A stretch of 64,000 nt of DNA from Bradyrhizobium ottawaense (lineage in GTDB: Bacteria; Pseudomonadota; Alphaproteobacteria; Rhizobiales; Xanthobacteraceae), in NCBI RefSeq assembly GCF_002278135.3, contig NZ_CP029425.2, forward strand, positions 7,106,001-7,170,000, in the 5' to 3' direction. Below the pieces are notes generated by a model, which was not told where the DNA came from, did not search any database, and was given only the letters and a program-made list of their open reading frames with translations. The position numbers were made by a program, and so were the translations under genes. This document shows positions 47,116 to 57,499 of the stretch, piece by piece; within the stretch, counting starts at the first letter, position 1, and each line of letters opens with the position of its first letter.

Positions 47116-47812
47116 ACCCGGTTAAGCTAATCCCACCTTGCGCTCGAACGCAACCGGGCTGAGATAGCCGATGGTCGAGTGCCTGCGGGTCGTGTTGTAA
47201 AATCGTTCGATGTAGTCGAACACATCGGCGCGTGCCTCGTCTCTGGTTCGATAAATCTTGTTGGCCGTACGCTCGGTCTTGAGCGAGGAGAAGAGGCTCT
47301 CCATCGCCGCGTTGTCCCAGACGTTGCCGGAGCGGCTCATGCTGCAACGATGCCGTGGTCGGCCATCAGGCGCTGGAACTGCTCGCTGGTGTACTGGGAC
47401 GCTCGGCGGCGAACTGCCGGTCAAGGAGGTTCGCCGGTACGGTCTCGAGCTGTCGATCGCCGTCATCCTTCGGCAAGCGCCGACGTCGCGGCCGCGCCCG
47501 CAAGCCTTGCAGGCGCATCAGCCGCTCAATCCGGTGCAGGCCGCAATCCGCCCCGTCGGCGAGCAGGTCACGCCACACCCGGCGTGCGCCATAGGTGCGG
47601 TCGCTGGCGACGAAGCTGGCCTTGACCTTGCCGCCGAGCTCCTGGTCGCTGCGGGATCTGGCGCTGGGAGAGCGGTTGAGCCAGGCATGGAAGCCCGACC
47701 GCGACACTCCCAGCGCATCGCATAGCCATGCCGCCGGCCAGATCGTCCGGTGCTTCGCGACGAAGGCGAACTTCATGTCGCTTCCTTCGCGAAGTAGGCT
47801 GCGGCCTTCCTA
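47116..47812 (-). pseudogene. IS3-family orfB, internally broken
   Basis: From 47776: MKFAFVAKHRTIWPAAWLCD, SDRTYGARRVWRDLLADGAD; then, in another frame, MSRSGNVWDNAAMESLFSSL (second Asp/Glu region), TRDEARADVFDYIERFYNTT and GYLSPVAFERKVGLA. The middle part with the first Asp is missing. The last residues of orfA (KAAAYFAKEAT) precede it. Confidence 0.8.
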
Positions 47813-47815
47813 AGA

Positions 47816-48724
47816 AACAGCCGGATTGGCGTCCCCCGGAAGAGCCTGTAACACGAAGCCCAGTGATTTGACTCGGCGCTGAAGGTTGGCGAGCACACGG
47901 CTGCGATATTGTCGCTCATATTGGTCTGCACCCGGATCTCTGTAGGGCATGCCGTGCCGCAGGGTGTTGTAGCATAGAACTGCGATCTTGCGGGCGGTCG
48001 CCGTCACCGCCTTTGATTTGCCTGCACGTGAGGATAGCCGGCGATAGAATGCGCCGAGCGCCGTATCGCTCCGTCCGACAGTAGTGGCCGCCAATCGCAA
48101 CAGTGCGGCTGCCCGACTGGACGATCTTCGTGTGCGTGAAGACAGCACCTTGCCGCCAGAGATTTTGTTGCCCGGTGCAAGGCAGCGCCACGAGGTGAAG
48201 TGCTTGGCGCTCGGCCATGCCCTCAGATCCGTGCCGCACTCGCCGATGAGCTTCAGCGAGAGGGACGGACCTAACCCATGGATCTCAGTCAAATCGACGC
48301 CGAGCATTCCGTACAGCGCGGCCCTGACATCGAAGGTAGGTGTGTTGACCTGCTTGGTCTTAACGCGTGGCTTTGATAACTTTGCGCCCGCTTTTGCCCC
48401 TTTGTTGTAATACGGCGATCAAGGCTTCGAGCTTGCGGTCGCAGTCCAGCATCTTCGCCTGGTAAACGTCGTATAGTTCCAGCGATTGACGGAGGGCGAA
48501 GACATGTTCTTCCCGGTCGTTGCCCACCAGTGCCGCGCGGATTGTCTCGGTCGAAGAATGACAACGCACGTCCCGATAGGTTGCCAACACGTCGGGATTG
48601 CGCTCGCCTGCAACAACGGCTCGGATAATCCGCATGCCGGTCCAGGTGGCGCGGAGGTGGATGGTCACTACCAAAGCTTGAGGGGGCGTCGAAAGCCTGG
48701 CTCTTGGCTTTTGGTGCGATCTTT
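47816..48724 (-). pseudogene. IS110-family transposase remnant
   Basis: In one frame MRIIRAVVAGERNPDVLATY and LYDVYQAKMLDCDRKLEALI run to a stop near 48360. After it MLGVDLTEIHGLGPSLSLKL and ISGGKVLSSRTRRSSSRAAA follow to 47810 (transposase_20 region). The N-terminal catalytic part is lost next to the outer-membrane gene. Confidence 0.75.
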
Positions 48725-50418
48725 TCAATCGAGCTTATAGGAGGCCTGACAGAACGTACCCCAGCGTTCCATGCTGTACTTCGCAAGCATGGTCGGCTCA
48801 ACGCAGCCGCTGCTGCTGCACAATGAGTCGCTTCGGCTGTTGGTCCACATCGCCCAGTAGCGGCCACCGACGCCGACGCTGAAGTTCCTGGTGACGAAGT
48901 AGGACAAGACGCCTTCAACCTGGACGCCTCGGCCCCCATTGCTCCGTTGTTCATCAAACATGGTCGTCGGGCGCAAGAGATGATGGTCACGCCCCTTGAA
49001 ATCGGTCCAGGGCAGGTAAGCGACGTCAGCGTTCAAACGCCAGCGCTCGGTGAGCATGGTTTCGGCGCTTAGGCCGACACGAGCTGCATTCCACTGAGTA
49101 TTCTGGCTGCCAACGACCTGGTCGTCGTCCGGCGCCAAGCATGGAGGTGGGGCAGCTATCTGTACACACCCCCTCGAATCGGAGCTCTGTTCGTAATACG
49201 TCCAGCCGATAAAGCCGCCGACATTGTAGTTGGCGGCGCGGAGGAAATCATAACCTACGTCGGCCGTGTAGTAGGTGTACCTCCCGTTGGCCTGGCCTGA
49301 TATCGTGTTGACATAGGAGAGGTTCGGGGGGAGGCCCCAATCTTCGTCGTTCATGTGTCCTTTGTCGAAGCGCCCAAGGCCAATGTTGCCCTTCAGGAAC
49401 ACCCCCCACGGGCTGTCGAGACGGCCAAATAGCTCCCCGGAAAGTCCGTCAAGTCCGTGATAGGTGAGCCTCGATATTAGCATGCTGGGGTCTTCAAGGC
49501 CGCCGGAGGCCACTGCGCTGCGGTCCCATTGGAATCGACCCCGGCTGAGCCAGAGTCGCGATCCGCCTTCGAACGACCAACCGGCCGTGTAAGCAATCGG
49601 CGCCGCGCCGGCGGGCGCTTTTGCGTAGAGCGGCGCATCGGGCCAACGCACCACCCACGGGTCGGCGCCAAAATGGTAGTTCAACCCGATCTTTCCGATG
49701 TGATAGCTGCTGGAGAGGCTGGTTATGTTCGCCGGAAGAATGGCGAACGGCGGATTCTACACCGTCGGAGGCGTTGCGACACTCGGCCCGCCGAAATGGA
49801 GATAGTCATACTCGACGTTGACCGACCATGCAGACGTAAGTGCTTGCTCGACGCCTAGCCCGATGACGCCACCGAGGCGACCATAGTCGAAATGGGTTTT
49901 CTCCTGTGGCGCGCCGCCTTCAAAGTTGTTGACGACGTCGCCTCGATTGTTTTGCCAAGCCACTCCTCCCTTAAGATAGGCCAACGTGCGGCCCAGCGCG
50001 CCAAACGCGTAACCGACGCGCCCAGTCCCGGTGGCAAAGACGTTGGGACCTGCCTTGCAGTTTGCACTCACGACAAAGCCGGAGGCGGCGAGGCAAGTAT
50101 TCGTGCCGTCGGAGACAGCACCGCTGGCATCGAGTTCGACGCCGAACACCCAGCCATTCTTCTGCCAATTGTAGCCGATCTGGCCACCCGCGAGAAGCAC
50201 TGGGGTATCGACGACATCGCCATAGATTGACGGACCGTAGGATTGCTGAAGGAGGTTCGGCCGTAGCCGCCGCCGAGGTGCCCGCCAATATAGCCTCCCG
50301 ACCAGTTCCACACCGCGGGCGGCAGTTTCACTTCTGGCTCAAGGTCTGCCGCGTTCGCTGCACCGTTTGCGACGAGCGCAATTGTCGTGGCTCCTAAAAG
50401 AAGAACTCCGGATCGCAT
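48725..50418 (-). pseudogene. Omp25/31-like outer-membrane beta-barrel protein, inactivated
   Basis: The gene starts at ATG 50418 (GGAAG upstream) with signal peptide SGVLLLGATTIALVANGAA and cleavage near ANAADLEPE. The frame breaks at about 50240 (one base lost: TSFSNP, then YGPSIYGDVVDTPVLLAG). It continues to an in-frame TAG at 49757 after VATPPTV, and the same frame resumes at once (NPPFAILPANITSLSSSYHI, GKIGLNYHFGADPWVV) to 48725. Two lesions thus kill an otherwise complete protein of about 565 residues. A 5' fragment of a close relative lies at 22.9-23.2 kb. Confidence 0.8.
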
Positions 50419-50832
50419 CCAACACTTCCCTGTATTGTCTCGGCCCACGACCGAGCGCCCTTAAGTTATCGCCGCAGCAAACCGTCGGGGCGGACCAGAC
50501 GCTAACAGCGACGCGCGCCGAGTCCGCCCCCGAGGATCATCGCAAGCGATTGGTGGTGATGCCGCAAAGAGAGCAAGTCGCGTGCCGAAGTGAATTCGCA
50601 GGCTATGCAGGCACTTCGTCGCGGCGTGTGGCGCCAAGTTGCTCACATTGGTCTCGATACCGACAAGGGCCACGTTACCCGAGAGTGGCCCGCTCGCGCG
50701 CTGAATGTGTACGCGCGGTGGCGCGTGCAGACCCGGCCCGTGTGATGTCAACAGGAAGCCCTCTGCGCTTCCCCGACTACGGCGCTGTGTCGCCGTTGAT
50801 TTTAATTTCACCGAGTCCTACTGATGGGACTA
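50419..50832. other. gap between the Omp25-like gene and IS5 copy 3
   Basis: This probably contains the promoter of the broken outer-membrane gene. Nothing else is recognised. Confidence 0.3.
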
Positions 50833-51666
50833 GGGTCTGTACCTAAATAGCGCCACGTGATTCTCTTGCCTACGTGTTGATTCGGGGGCGAGAGAATGCG
50901 CGCTGGTTTGTTTTGGCTGAACGACAGGCAATGGGCGCGTATCGAACCGCATCTGCCGAGGGGACTGACGGGGCCGGATCGGGACGACGACCGACGCACC
51001 GTCAGCGGCATCATTCACATGCTGCAATCGGGTGCACGATGGCGTGATTGTCCACGTGAATACGGCCCTTACACGACGATCTACAATCGCTTCAATCGCT
51101 GGGCCAAGCGAGGACGATGGTGCGCAATCTTCGAAGCGCTGGCCAAGCCTGGCGAAGACGGCGTCGTACTGTCGCTCGACTCGACCTCGATTAAAGCTCA
51201 CCGGTGTGCCTCCGGCGGAAAAGGGGGGAGCACAATCAAGCAATCGGCCGCTCGCGCGGAGGCCGCACGACAAAAATCCATGCGCTGAGCGATCCGCTCT
51301 GCCGGCCGGTCGTCCTGCATCTGACTCCAGGCCAGGATGCCGATATCGCTGCGGCTCCCGATGTCCTGGCGCTCGCGCCACCCATGAGCGTGCTCCTCGC
51401 CGACAAAGGGTATGATGGCGACAAGCTTCGCGGCGCAATCATTCGTCGTGGCGCCAAGCCCGTAATCCCCAATAAATCTAACCGTGTCGTCATCCATCGC
51501 TTCAACAAACGCGCCTACAAAGGACGAAATGTCATCGAACGCTGCTTTGGCAGGCTCAAGGACTTCCGGCGCATCGCCACGCGATATGACAAGCTCGCCC
51601 GTAATTTTTTGGCCGCTGTTCATCTCGCCGCTCTCGTCGCATATTGGCTCAATTGAGTCTGGACCC
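50833..51666 (+). mobile_element. IS5 family (IS427-type) element, copy 3, 834 bp
   Basis: Same ends as copies 1 and 2, with TA duplications at 50831-50832 and 51667-51668. It is inserted near the start of the orfA of an IS407-type element. Confidence 0.93.
50896..51656 (+). CDS. IS5-family transposase, orfA + orfB (copy 3)
   Basis: orfA 50896-51288, orfB 51204-51656, needing the same -1 shift. This copy has Thr instead of Ile in DDDRR(T/I)VSG; the DDE motifs are unchanged. Confidence 0.88.
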
Positions 51667-51668
51667 TA

Positions 51669-52440
51669 GGTTCACGGAAGAGCAGATTATCGCGGTACTG
51701 AAGGAACATGAGGCTGGGGCGAAGACAGCCGACTCGCTCGCAAGCACGGTGTTCCGAGGCGACGATCTACAGTTGGAAGGCCAAATTCGGCGGCATGGAC
51801 ATTTCCGAAGCGAAGCGGCTGATGGCCTTGGAAGAGGAGAACGCGAAGCTGAAGAAGTTTCTGGCCGAGCAGATGCTTGATGCGGCCGCACTTCGCGAGC
51901 TGGTTTCAAAAAATATAGTAGGGCCCGCCGCCAAGCGCGCTGCCGTCGCGCATCTTCAGGCCGTCATGAGCCTGTCGGAACGGCGGGCCTGCTCGATCGT
52001 GGGGGCGGATCGGAAGATAATCCGCTATCGCTCCAGCCGCCGCCGGACGCAGTTCTGCGGGGCCGATTGCGCGATCTCGCCAACGACCGGCGGCGTTTCG
52101 GCTATCGCCGGTTGTTCGTCCTGCTGCGGCAGGAGGGCGAGCCGTCGGGGATCAACCGGATCTACCGGCTTTATCGCGAGGAAGGGCTCACCGGTCCGCA
52201 AACGGCGGGCTCGCCGCAAGGCCGTGGGGACCCGTGACCCGATCCTGGTAGAGGCGAGGCCGAACGCGCGCTCGCTGGACTTCGTCCACGACCAGTTCGC
52301 CAATGACCGCCCCGTCCGCATCCTCAACATCGTCGACGAGAATACCTGCGCGCGATTCCAGAGACGTCGATCTCGGGCGGCAAACTGACGCCAATCGTCC
52401 AGCGAACGCTGGCAAGCCAGGAATGATCGTGTCCGACCAT
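51669..52440 (+). pseudogene. IS3-family (IS407-type) remnant
   Basis: RFTEEQIIAVLKEHEAGAKT begins right after the IS5. SEATIYSWKAKFGGMDISEA and KKFLAEQMLDAAALRELVSK (orfA) follow, then VGPAAKRAAVAHLQAVMSLS, SLDFVHDQFAN and KPGMIVSDHGTEFTS (orfB, second Asp). Frames change at least three times. Confidence 0.8.
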
Positions 52441-52469
52441 GGCACCGAGTTCACCTCCGCGCGGCTCGG

Positions 52470-52858
52470 TCAGTGATCTGAAGATAGGACCCAAGGAGCC
52501 AATGTCTACCTCTCTATCGGTGGAGGACGAAGCCATCATCGTGGCCTTTCGCAAGCATACCCTGTTGCCGCTCGACGACTGTCTCTACGCTCTTCAGGCC
52601 ACGATCCCGCATCTGACCCGCTCATCGCTTCATCGATGTCTTCAGCTCCACAGCATCTCGCGGCTGCCGGACGTGGAAAATAGCAAAGGCATCAAACGCA
52701 AGTTCAAGAGCTATCCGATCGGCTACTTCCACATCGACATCGCTGAGGTCCGCACCGCCCGAAGGCCGGCTCTATCTCCTGGTCGCCATGGATCGCACCT
52801 CCCTCGAAGTTCGCCTACACAGAGTTGCACGAGAAAGCCACCAGACGCGTCGCCGCCA
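52470..52858 (+). pseudogene. IS481-family transposase fragment (second copy)
   Basis: EPMSTSLSVEDEAIIVAFRK, LYALQATIPHLTRSSLHRCL and GYFHIDIAEVRTA are the N-terminal and first-Asp parts, as in the remnant at 8.9-9.9 kb. The sequence stops at LHEKATRRVAA, where it cuts into the AtuA-like gene. Confidence 0.8.
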
Positions 52859-53213
52859 TTGGATCCGCCAGCGTGCACCCAACGTTCCCTTCGCCCTTCG
52901 GACAATCCGGCTCGGAAATCTCGATATCGAGCAGCGCCGAACTGACTGACTTGCCATGCGCGTCCAGCGCCAGGGAGCGCGTCACTCCGCCGTCCAACGC
53001 CTGGCCGAGCACGAAATTTAGCGCGGCTAGGTTGGGCAGCTCGTAGCGCACAACGCGTCCATGCACAAAGCTGCCCAGCCACGCCTTCACGCGTTGCGCC
53101 GTCAGCTCGGCGCGAAGATGAGCGTAGTGAGTCGGGTCCCGACAGATGACCGAGACGTTCAGCGTGTTACCTTTGTCGCCGGTCCGAGAGTGAGCGATCT
53201 CGCGCAGTTTCAT
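52815..53213 (-). CDS. AtuA-like partner protein, C-terminus replaced by IS sequence
   Basis: This 132-residue product, MKLREIAHSRTGDKGNTLNV then CRDPTHYAHLRAELTAQRVK, matches the small AtuA-like domain normally encoded next to or fused with AtuA/DUF1446 proteins. The last 15 or so codons (after CTLADPM) come from the complementary strand of an IS481 fragment, so the natural C-terminus is probably altered. The start lies 1 bp after the atuA stop, indicating one operon. The biochemical role is unknown. Confidence 0.75.
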   Translation of the reverse strand: MKLREIAHSRTGDKGNTLNVSVICRDPTHYAHLRAELTAQRVKAWLGSFVHGRVVRYELPNLAALNFVLGQALDGGVTRSLALDAHGKSVSSALLDIEISEPDCPKGEGNVGCTLADPMAATRLVAFSCNSV

Positions 53214-53214
53214 C

Positions 53215-54573
53215 TCAGATCTCCACGAACGTGAATGCAGGTTGCACGACTTCGCGCGGCAGCAGGACCGACTTCACGGCGAGCAGCTCGCGCACGGATT
53301 TCCCTACGCCGCCCCCGCCCGCCGGACCATTCGTATAAAGCGTCTCGACCTCATTGCCTATGCGCTGGGCCTCGTTAAGAGAGTCTGTCCGTCCTACCAC
53401 TCTCGCGCGTACTTCGGTAGGCTCGCTTGCCGTGGAGTCCAACGTGTTACCGTACAGCGAATCGACGCCGATCATATCAAAGCGGAGTTCGCCCGTTTTC
53501 ACTCCCGCTATTGCGAGCCGTTCACGGACAATCTGCAGCGCGAGCCGTGCGCGCGTCATTGCACCGGAGCCGCCATACGAGATCTGGCCTTCGCCAATAA
53601 AGCCGTCGAGATATCCGACGGAGACCTTCAGCGTGGGTGTCGGCGCACCGCCGCGTCCGCCCGTTACGCGCACACGGTTTGACGTATCTTCCTCAATTTC
53701 GACTCCAGTAAAATCGGCGATTACGTCTGGCTGGAAATATTGAGCGGGGTCTTGGATCTCATAAAGCAGCTGTTCCTTGCAGGTCGCCGCGCTGACGCGA
53801 CCGCCCGCGTGCGGCAGCTTTGTGACCGTCACCGTCCCGTCTGCTGTAACTTCTCCGATCGGAAAGCCGAGACGTGCGAGATCCGGCACATCCTTGAACC
53901 CAGGATCGGCAAAATAGCCGCCCGTCACCTGCCCCGCACATTCCAATAGATGACCTATCACCGTAGCTTGACCAAGCATGGTCCAGTCGTCCATCCGCCA
54001 GCCGAACGCGTGGATCAGCGGCGCGGTAAACAGCGAAGGATCCGCCACGCGTCCCGTCAAGACAATCTCCGCGCCCGCATCGAGCGCGCCGACGATTGGC
54101 CCGGCGCCGAGATACGCGTTCGCGGATATGATACGATCGCGATACGCGATGATTTCCTCGCCACTTTCGTCGAATCGCCAGGCGCCGCTCAGTACAGCAT
54201 CGAGCACGTCGTCACCTGTGACGGCAGCGATCCTCAACGGCGGCAGTCCGAGTTCACGTACGACTTGTGCCGTTTTCAGCGCCGCGGCAACCGGATTCGC
54301 CGCGCCCATGTTTGACACGATACGCACGCGGTTCTTCACCGCTACCGGCAATACAGCGCGCATCCGCGCCTCGAGCAGCGGATCGTATCCCTGGTGAGGA
54401 TCCTTGCGACGCGCCTGCTGAGCAATTGCGATTGTGCGCTCCGCAAGGCATTCAAAAATCAAGAAGTCGAGCTGACCATGCTCTGCCAGTTCCACTGCCG
54501 GCTCGATGCGGTCCCCCGAATAGCCGGCCCCCGCGCCAAGCCGGATCACGGGTGGGTTGACTGATGGAGTCAT
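53215..54573 (-). CDS. atuA: AtuA-family protein (acyclic terpene utilisation, DUF1446)
   Basis: This 452-residue protein has the family N-terminus IRLGAGAGYSGDRIEPAVEL and conserved stretches NMGAANPVAAALKTAQVVRE, AYLGAGPIVGALDAGAEIVL, TGRVADPSLF and GYSG-like glycine loops. It ends in NEVETLYTNGPAGGGGVGKS. AtuA was named from Pseudomonas geraniol/citronellol catabolism, but many relatives act in other, uncharacterised acid catabolism. A ribosome-binding site (GAGG) precedes the ATG. It is followed by the AtuA-like gene. Nearby aldolase and hydroxyacid-dehydrogenase genes suggest a common catabolic island. No lesion is seen in this gene. Confidence 0.88.
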   Translation of the reverse strand: MTPSVNPPVIRLGAGAGYSGDRIEPAVELAEHGQLDFLIFECLAERTIAIAQQARRKDPHQGYDPLLEARMRAVLPVAVKNRVRIVSNMGAANPVAAALKTAQVVRELGLPPLRIAAVTGDDVLDAVLSGAWRFDESGEEIIAYRDRIISANAYLGAGPIVGALDAGAEIVLTGRVADPSLFTAPLIHAFGWRMDDWTMLGQATVIGHLLECAGQVTGGYFADPGFKDVPDLARLGFPIGEVTADGTVTVTKLPHAGGRVSAATCKEQLLYEIQDPAQYFQPDVIADFTGVEIEEDTSNRVRVTGGRGGAPTPTLKVSVGYLDGFIGEGQISYGGSGAMTRARLALQIVRERLAIAGVKTGELRFDMIGVDSLYGNTLDSTASEPTEVRARVVGRTDSLNEAQRIGNEVETLYTNGPAGGGGVGKSVRELLAVKSVLLPREVVQPAFTFVEI

Positions 54574-55623
54574 ACTCTCAACACCTCATCTTGCCATTGC
54601 CTACGAGAAGATCCCTACGCGAAGCAGGCGTTCGTCCTAGCGACCCAACTTTGGAACGGAACATAAGCTCGGTGGAATCTTTTCGCCATCGCGACGCGCC
54701 GAAGAACCCGCGGAAGCGTAGCTCCGCAAAGATCAGGTCCGAGCTATTCAGCCTCCTTTCATTTCACGGCCCACCCCACGGTCCCAATTTTCCGCGGCCA
54801 CATGAAAGCTCAGGCCGACACGCATAGGTAGAAGGCACGAGCAACGTCGAACGTCCTTAGGAGCGGCATCACATCGCCACACACCACGTTCAGCGATTTC
54901 AGGTCGCACGCGACGCCCTCGTTTCGAGATAGATTGATCGCATGTAGACGTCTGGGCGCAGGTTCATCGCGCTATTGCGCTCAGCATCCATCAGAACGTT
55001 TTGGTTGAGTGCGTTCATTAGCTTTCAAAACATTCACTCGCACCGTTTGACCAAGCGACCAATCATGCGCAACGCTTACTCAGTTGCGGAAAAGAAATCC
55101 GCCGACTTTTGGCTGTGGCGCACACAGTTTCGGCTGATTCCCGATATTTCCGAAGGATTCCATCGCAGGCCGGTGTTCAGGCTGACATTAGACCACACTC
55201 CAGTATGCATACATTGCTTAACGGCCTGCAGCTGCGCCCATGCGCCAATCTAGCCTCAGCAGATTAAGGGCTCCCGCCAACATAGCAAAAGCTTGCGAGA
55301 CCATCCGGCCGTTCGTCCTCGCTTGAGGGCAACAGTCGTATGCGCGGGTAAGCGATACTATAGCTGGCGCGGATTACGACTCCACCCCGCCGCATCGAGG
55401 TCCGCGGATCCCACCGACGACGCTCAACTCGGCTGCGCTGGCAGACAAATGATGGGTGCCCGCGACCGGCAGATGCCAGATGATCGGCGCAGTCATGTCG
55501 TTCTCCAATTCAACAGCAGATCGTAGCCATCACCGTATGTGCTGATGTTGAGCGCGATATCTTCAAATTTCTGCGAACCTCGCATCGCGCTCGATCGATT
55601 ACTCTCAGCGCCTATTAGGACCA
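54574..55623. other. 1-kb gap between atuA and the aldolase gene
   Basis: No gene is recognised on either strand. The base composition is more AT-rich in 55.0-55.2 kb. It may hold the atuA promoter and a decayed regulator, but I see no clear motif. Confidence 0.3.
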
Positions 55624-56370
55624 TCAGGTCGCGTAGTCCGGGCTGATGCGATCGAGGCGGCGCCGGAGCGCGGCCCAGGCGCGCAAGCCATAGCTCTTGC
55701 TCTCGCGGTAACCTTTGCTTTGCGCCGCAGTGTGAGCGACGATCTCTTCGGGAGGGAGCGTGATCTTTTGGCCCCCTTGTGTAGCCGCAATTTGGATGCG
55801 GCAGGATTGCTCCAGGTAGTACATATTGAGGAACGCCTCAGCGACTGTACGCCCAACGGTGAGCAAGCCGTGGTGCTTGAGGATCATCACGTCCTTATCG
55901 CCAAGATCACGCGCAAGACGGGCACGCTCGTCTAGATCATCCGCGATGCCTTCATAGTCGTGGTAGGCTATGCGGCTGTAGAGCTCCATCGACATTTGGT
56001 TCAACGGTAGCAGGCCTTGCTCCTGCGCGGCTACCGCCATCCCGGCCAAGGTATGCGTGTGCATGACACACTGTGCATCATCGCGATTCATGTGCACCGC
56101 GGAATGGATCGTGAAGCCTGCGCTATTGATTTCAGACACTTCCTCTTTCTCGAGGGCATGCCCCTCGGGGTCGACTAGGATAAGACTCGAGGCCGTAATC
56201 TCGTCGAACATCTTGCCATACGGGTTGAGTAGGAAACGATGTTCCTTGCCGGCCACGCGTGCCGACAGATGAGTGTAGATCAGATCGTCCATGCCGAAAT
56301 GGGCAATCAGACGATAGGCTGCAGCTAGATCGCAGCGAATCTCCCATTCTTCAGTATCAATGTTACGCAT
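55624..56370 (-). CDS. class II aldolase/adducin family protein
   Basis: From the ATG at 56370 (AGAGGA 8 bases upstream) the product has 248 residues. The longer frame upstream has an Arg-rich, unlikely start. Class II aldolase features: IYTHLSARV, GKMFDEITASSLILVD, the metal-binding HTHT in CVMHTHTLAGMAVAA, and ILKHHGLLTVGRTVAEAFL with the third His region. Such enzymes use a divalent metal to cleave or epimerise sugar phosphates; adducin-like members often have other roles. The substrate is unknown. A broken 2-hydroxyacid dehydrogenase gene lies just upstream, so both may belong to one pathway. Confidence 0.88.
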   Translation of the reverse strand: MRNIDTEEWEIRCDLAAAYRLIAHFGMDDLIYTHLSARVAGKEHRFLLNPYGKMFDEITASSLILVDPEGHALEKEEVSEINSAGFTIHSAVHMNRDDAQCVMHTHTLAGMAVAAQEQGLLPLNQMSMELYSRIAYHDYEGIADDLDERARLARDLGDKDVMILKHHGLLTVGRTVAEAFLNMYYLEQSCRIQIAATQGGQKITLPPEEIVAHTAAQSKGYRESKSYGLRAWAALRRRLDRISPDYAT

Positions 56371-56460
56371 ATTCCGTTTCCTCTCTTCATCGCAGCGCGC
56401 TGCAGCTAGGGGACGCCTCCGACGACGGTCACGACCGCCCCAAAGCACTGAGCACGCTGG

Positions 56461-57040
56461 TCAGTAACCTCGCTTCAGATCAACCAAATTCCGTAGCGGC
56501 TTCCCGTCGAGGTATCGCTGCAGATTGCCGATGAAGATTTCTAACGCGATTGTTGTAGTCGCTCAACCAGCCGGCAACGTGTGGAGTGATGATAACGTTG
56601 GGCATCATCCAGAGCAGGCTATCAGCTGGAAGTGGCTCCCGTTCGAATACGTCAAGGAGGGCCCCGGCGATGGCGCCTGCCTGGAGTGCCACGATAAGCT
56701 CGTGTTCCGCAATCACCGAGCCGCGAGCGACGTTCGCCAGAAACGCGGTGGGACGCATGCACTGGAGCTGCTCGCGACCGATCAGCTTGGAGGTTTCCAG
56801 AACATGCGGAACAGCAAGGACATCGAAGTCGGAGAGCCGCAGGAGTTCAGTCAAGCCCTCAGGCGGGAAGAGCCTGTCAACTCCCGGAACGGGATCAGTC
56901 GCATCGCGTTTCGAGCCGATCACGGTCATGCCCCCCCCCCCCCCCGCGGCGGGCGATGGCGGTTCCTATCGATCCGAGCCCGACCACGCCGAGCGTCCGC
57001 TCTGCCAACGGCGCGACCGGCACTCTGTCCTAGGAAATGC
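56461..57040 (-). pseudogene. D-2-hydroxyacid dehydrogenase, broken at a G15 tract and near its end
   Basis: RVPVAPLAERTLGVVGLGSI (dinucleotide-binding GxGxxG) runs into a tract of 15 G on the minus strand. After it MTVIGSKR continues in another frame through LANVARGSVIAEHELIVALQ, ALLDVFEREPLP and IITPHVAGWLSDY. A second 1-base shift near 56545 leads to TIALEIFIGNLQRYLDGKPL and a natural stop at 56461. The N-terminal substrate domain is missing or decayed above 57040. The family reduces 2-keto acids with NAD(P)H. Confidence 0.8.
56931..56945. repeat. 15-base homopolymer (C on plus, G on minus)
   Basis: Fifteen consecutive C on the plus strand lie inside the dehydrogenase coding sequence. With 14 or 17 G the two halves of the NAD-binding domain would be in frame; with 15 they are not. 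It may be a slipped-strand switch, a decay lesion or a sequencing error. Confidence 0.85.
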
Positions 57041-57499
57041 CTGCGGTCCTCTGCTAATCGGCATCGTTCTGGCTCCATCAAGTGTCAATGGGTTGAAGTC
57101 CCGAGGCCAATCAGGACATCGCCCGGAGCGAGCGCTCTCACATGCAAGCTACACTTTCCAAAACGAAGTATATCACCCATTTTACGCGGGCAACGCATAT
57201 TTTATGCGGCTATCCGCGATCTCGCGCCGAATTCGCTGGACTCAAGCCTCGTTGCGAAAACTCCAGGAGGGAAAAATCGGCATGGCGCGGAGAGGCAGAT
57301 GATCTGGGCTTCGATAATGATCGTCTTGAGGGGCCAAGGCTTCAGGGCGAGGACACAAGTGGGACTATCTTCGAGCGGTGGAACATCACCGCTCGCACCC
57401 CTAAATGGGAACGTTGATTCGGAAGTGAAACGAACTCTCCTCGCAAACGGACTAGGCGAATAAAGGTGTGATAACGGACGGAGCCTGCCTCGTCAGCGG
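57041..57499. other. gap without recognised gene
   Basis: Short frames only. It may include the decayed N-terminal part of the dehydrogenase. Confidence 0.3.
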
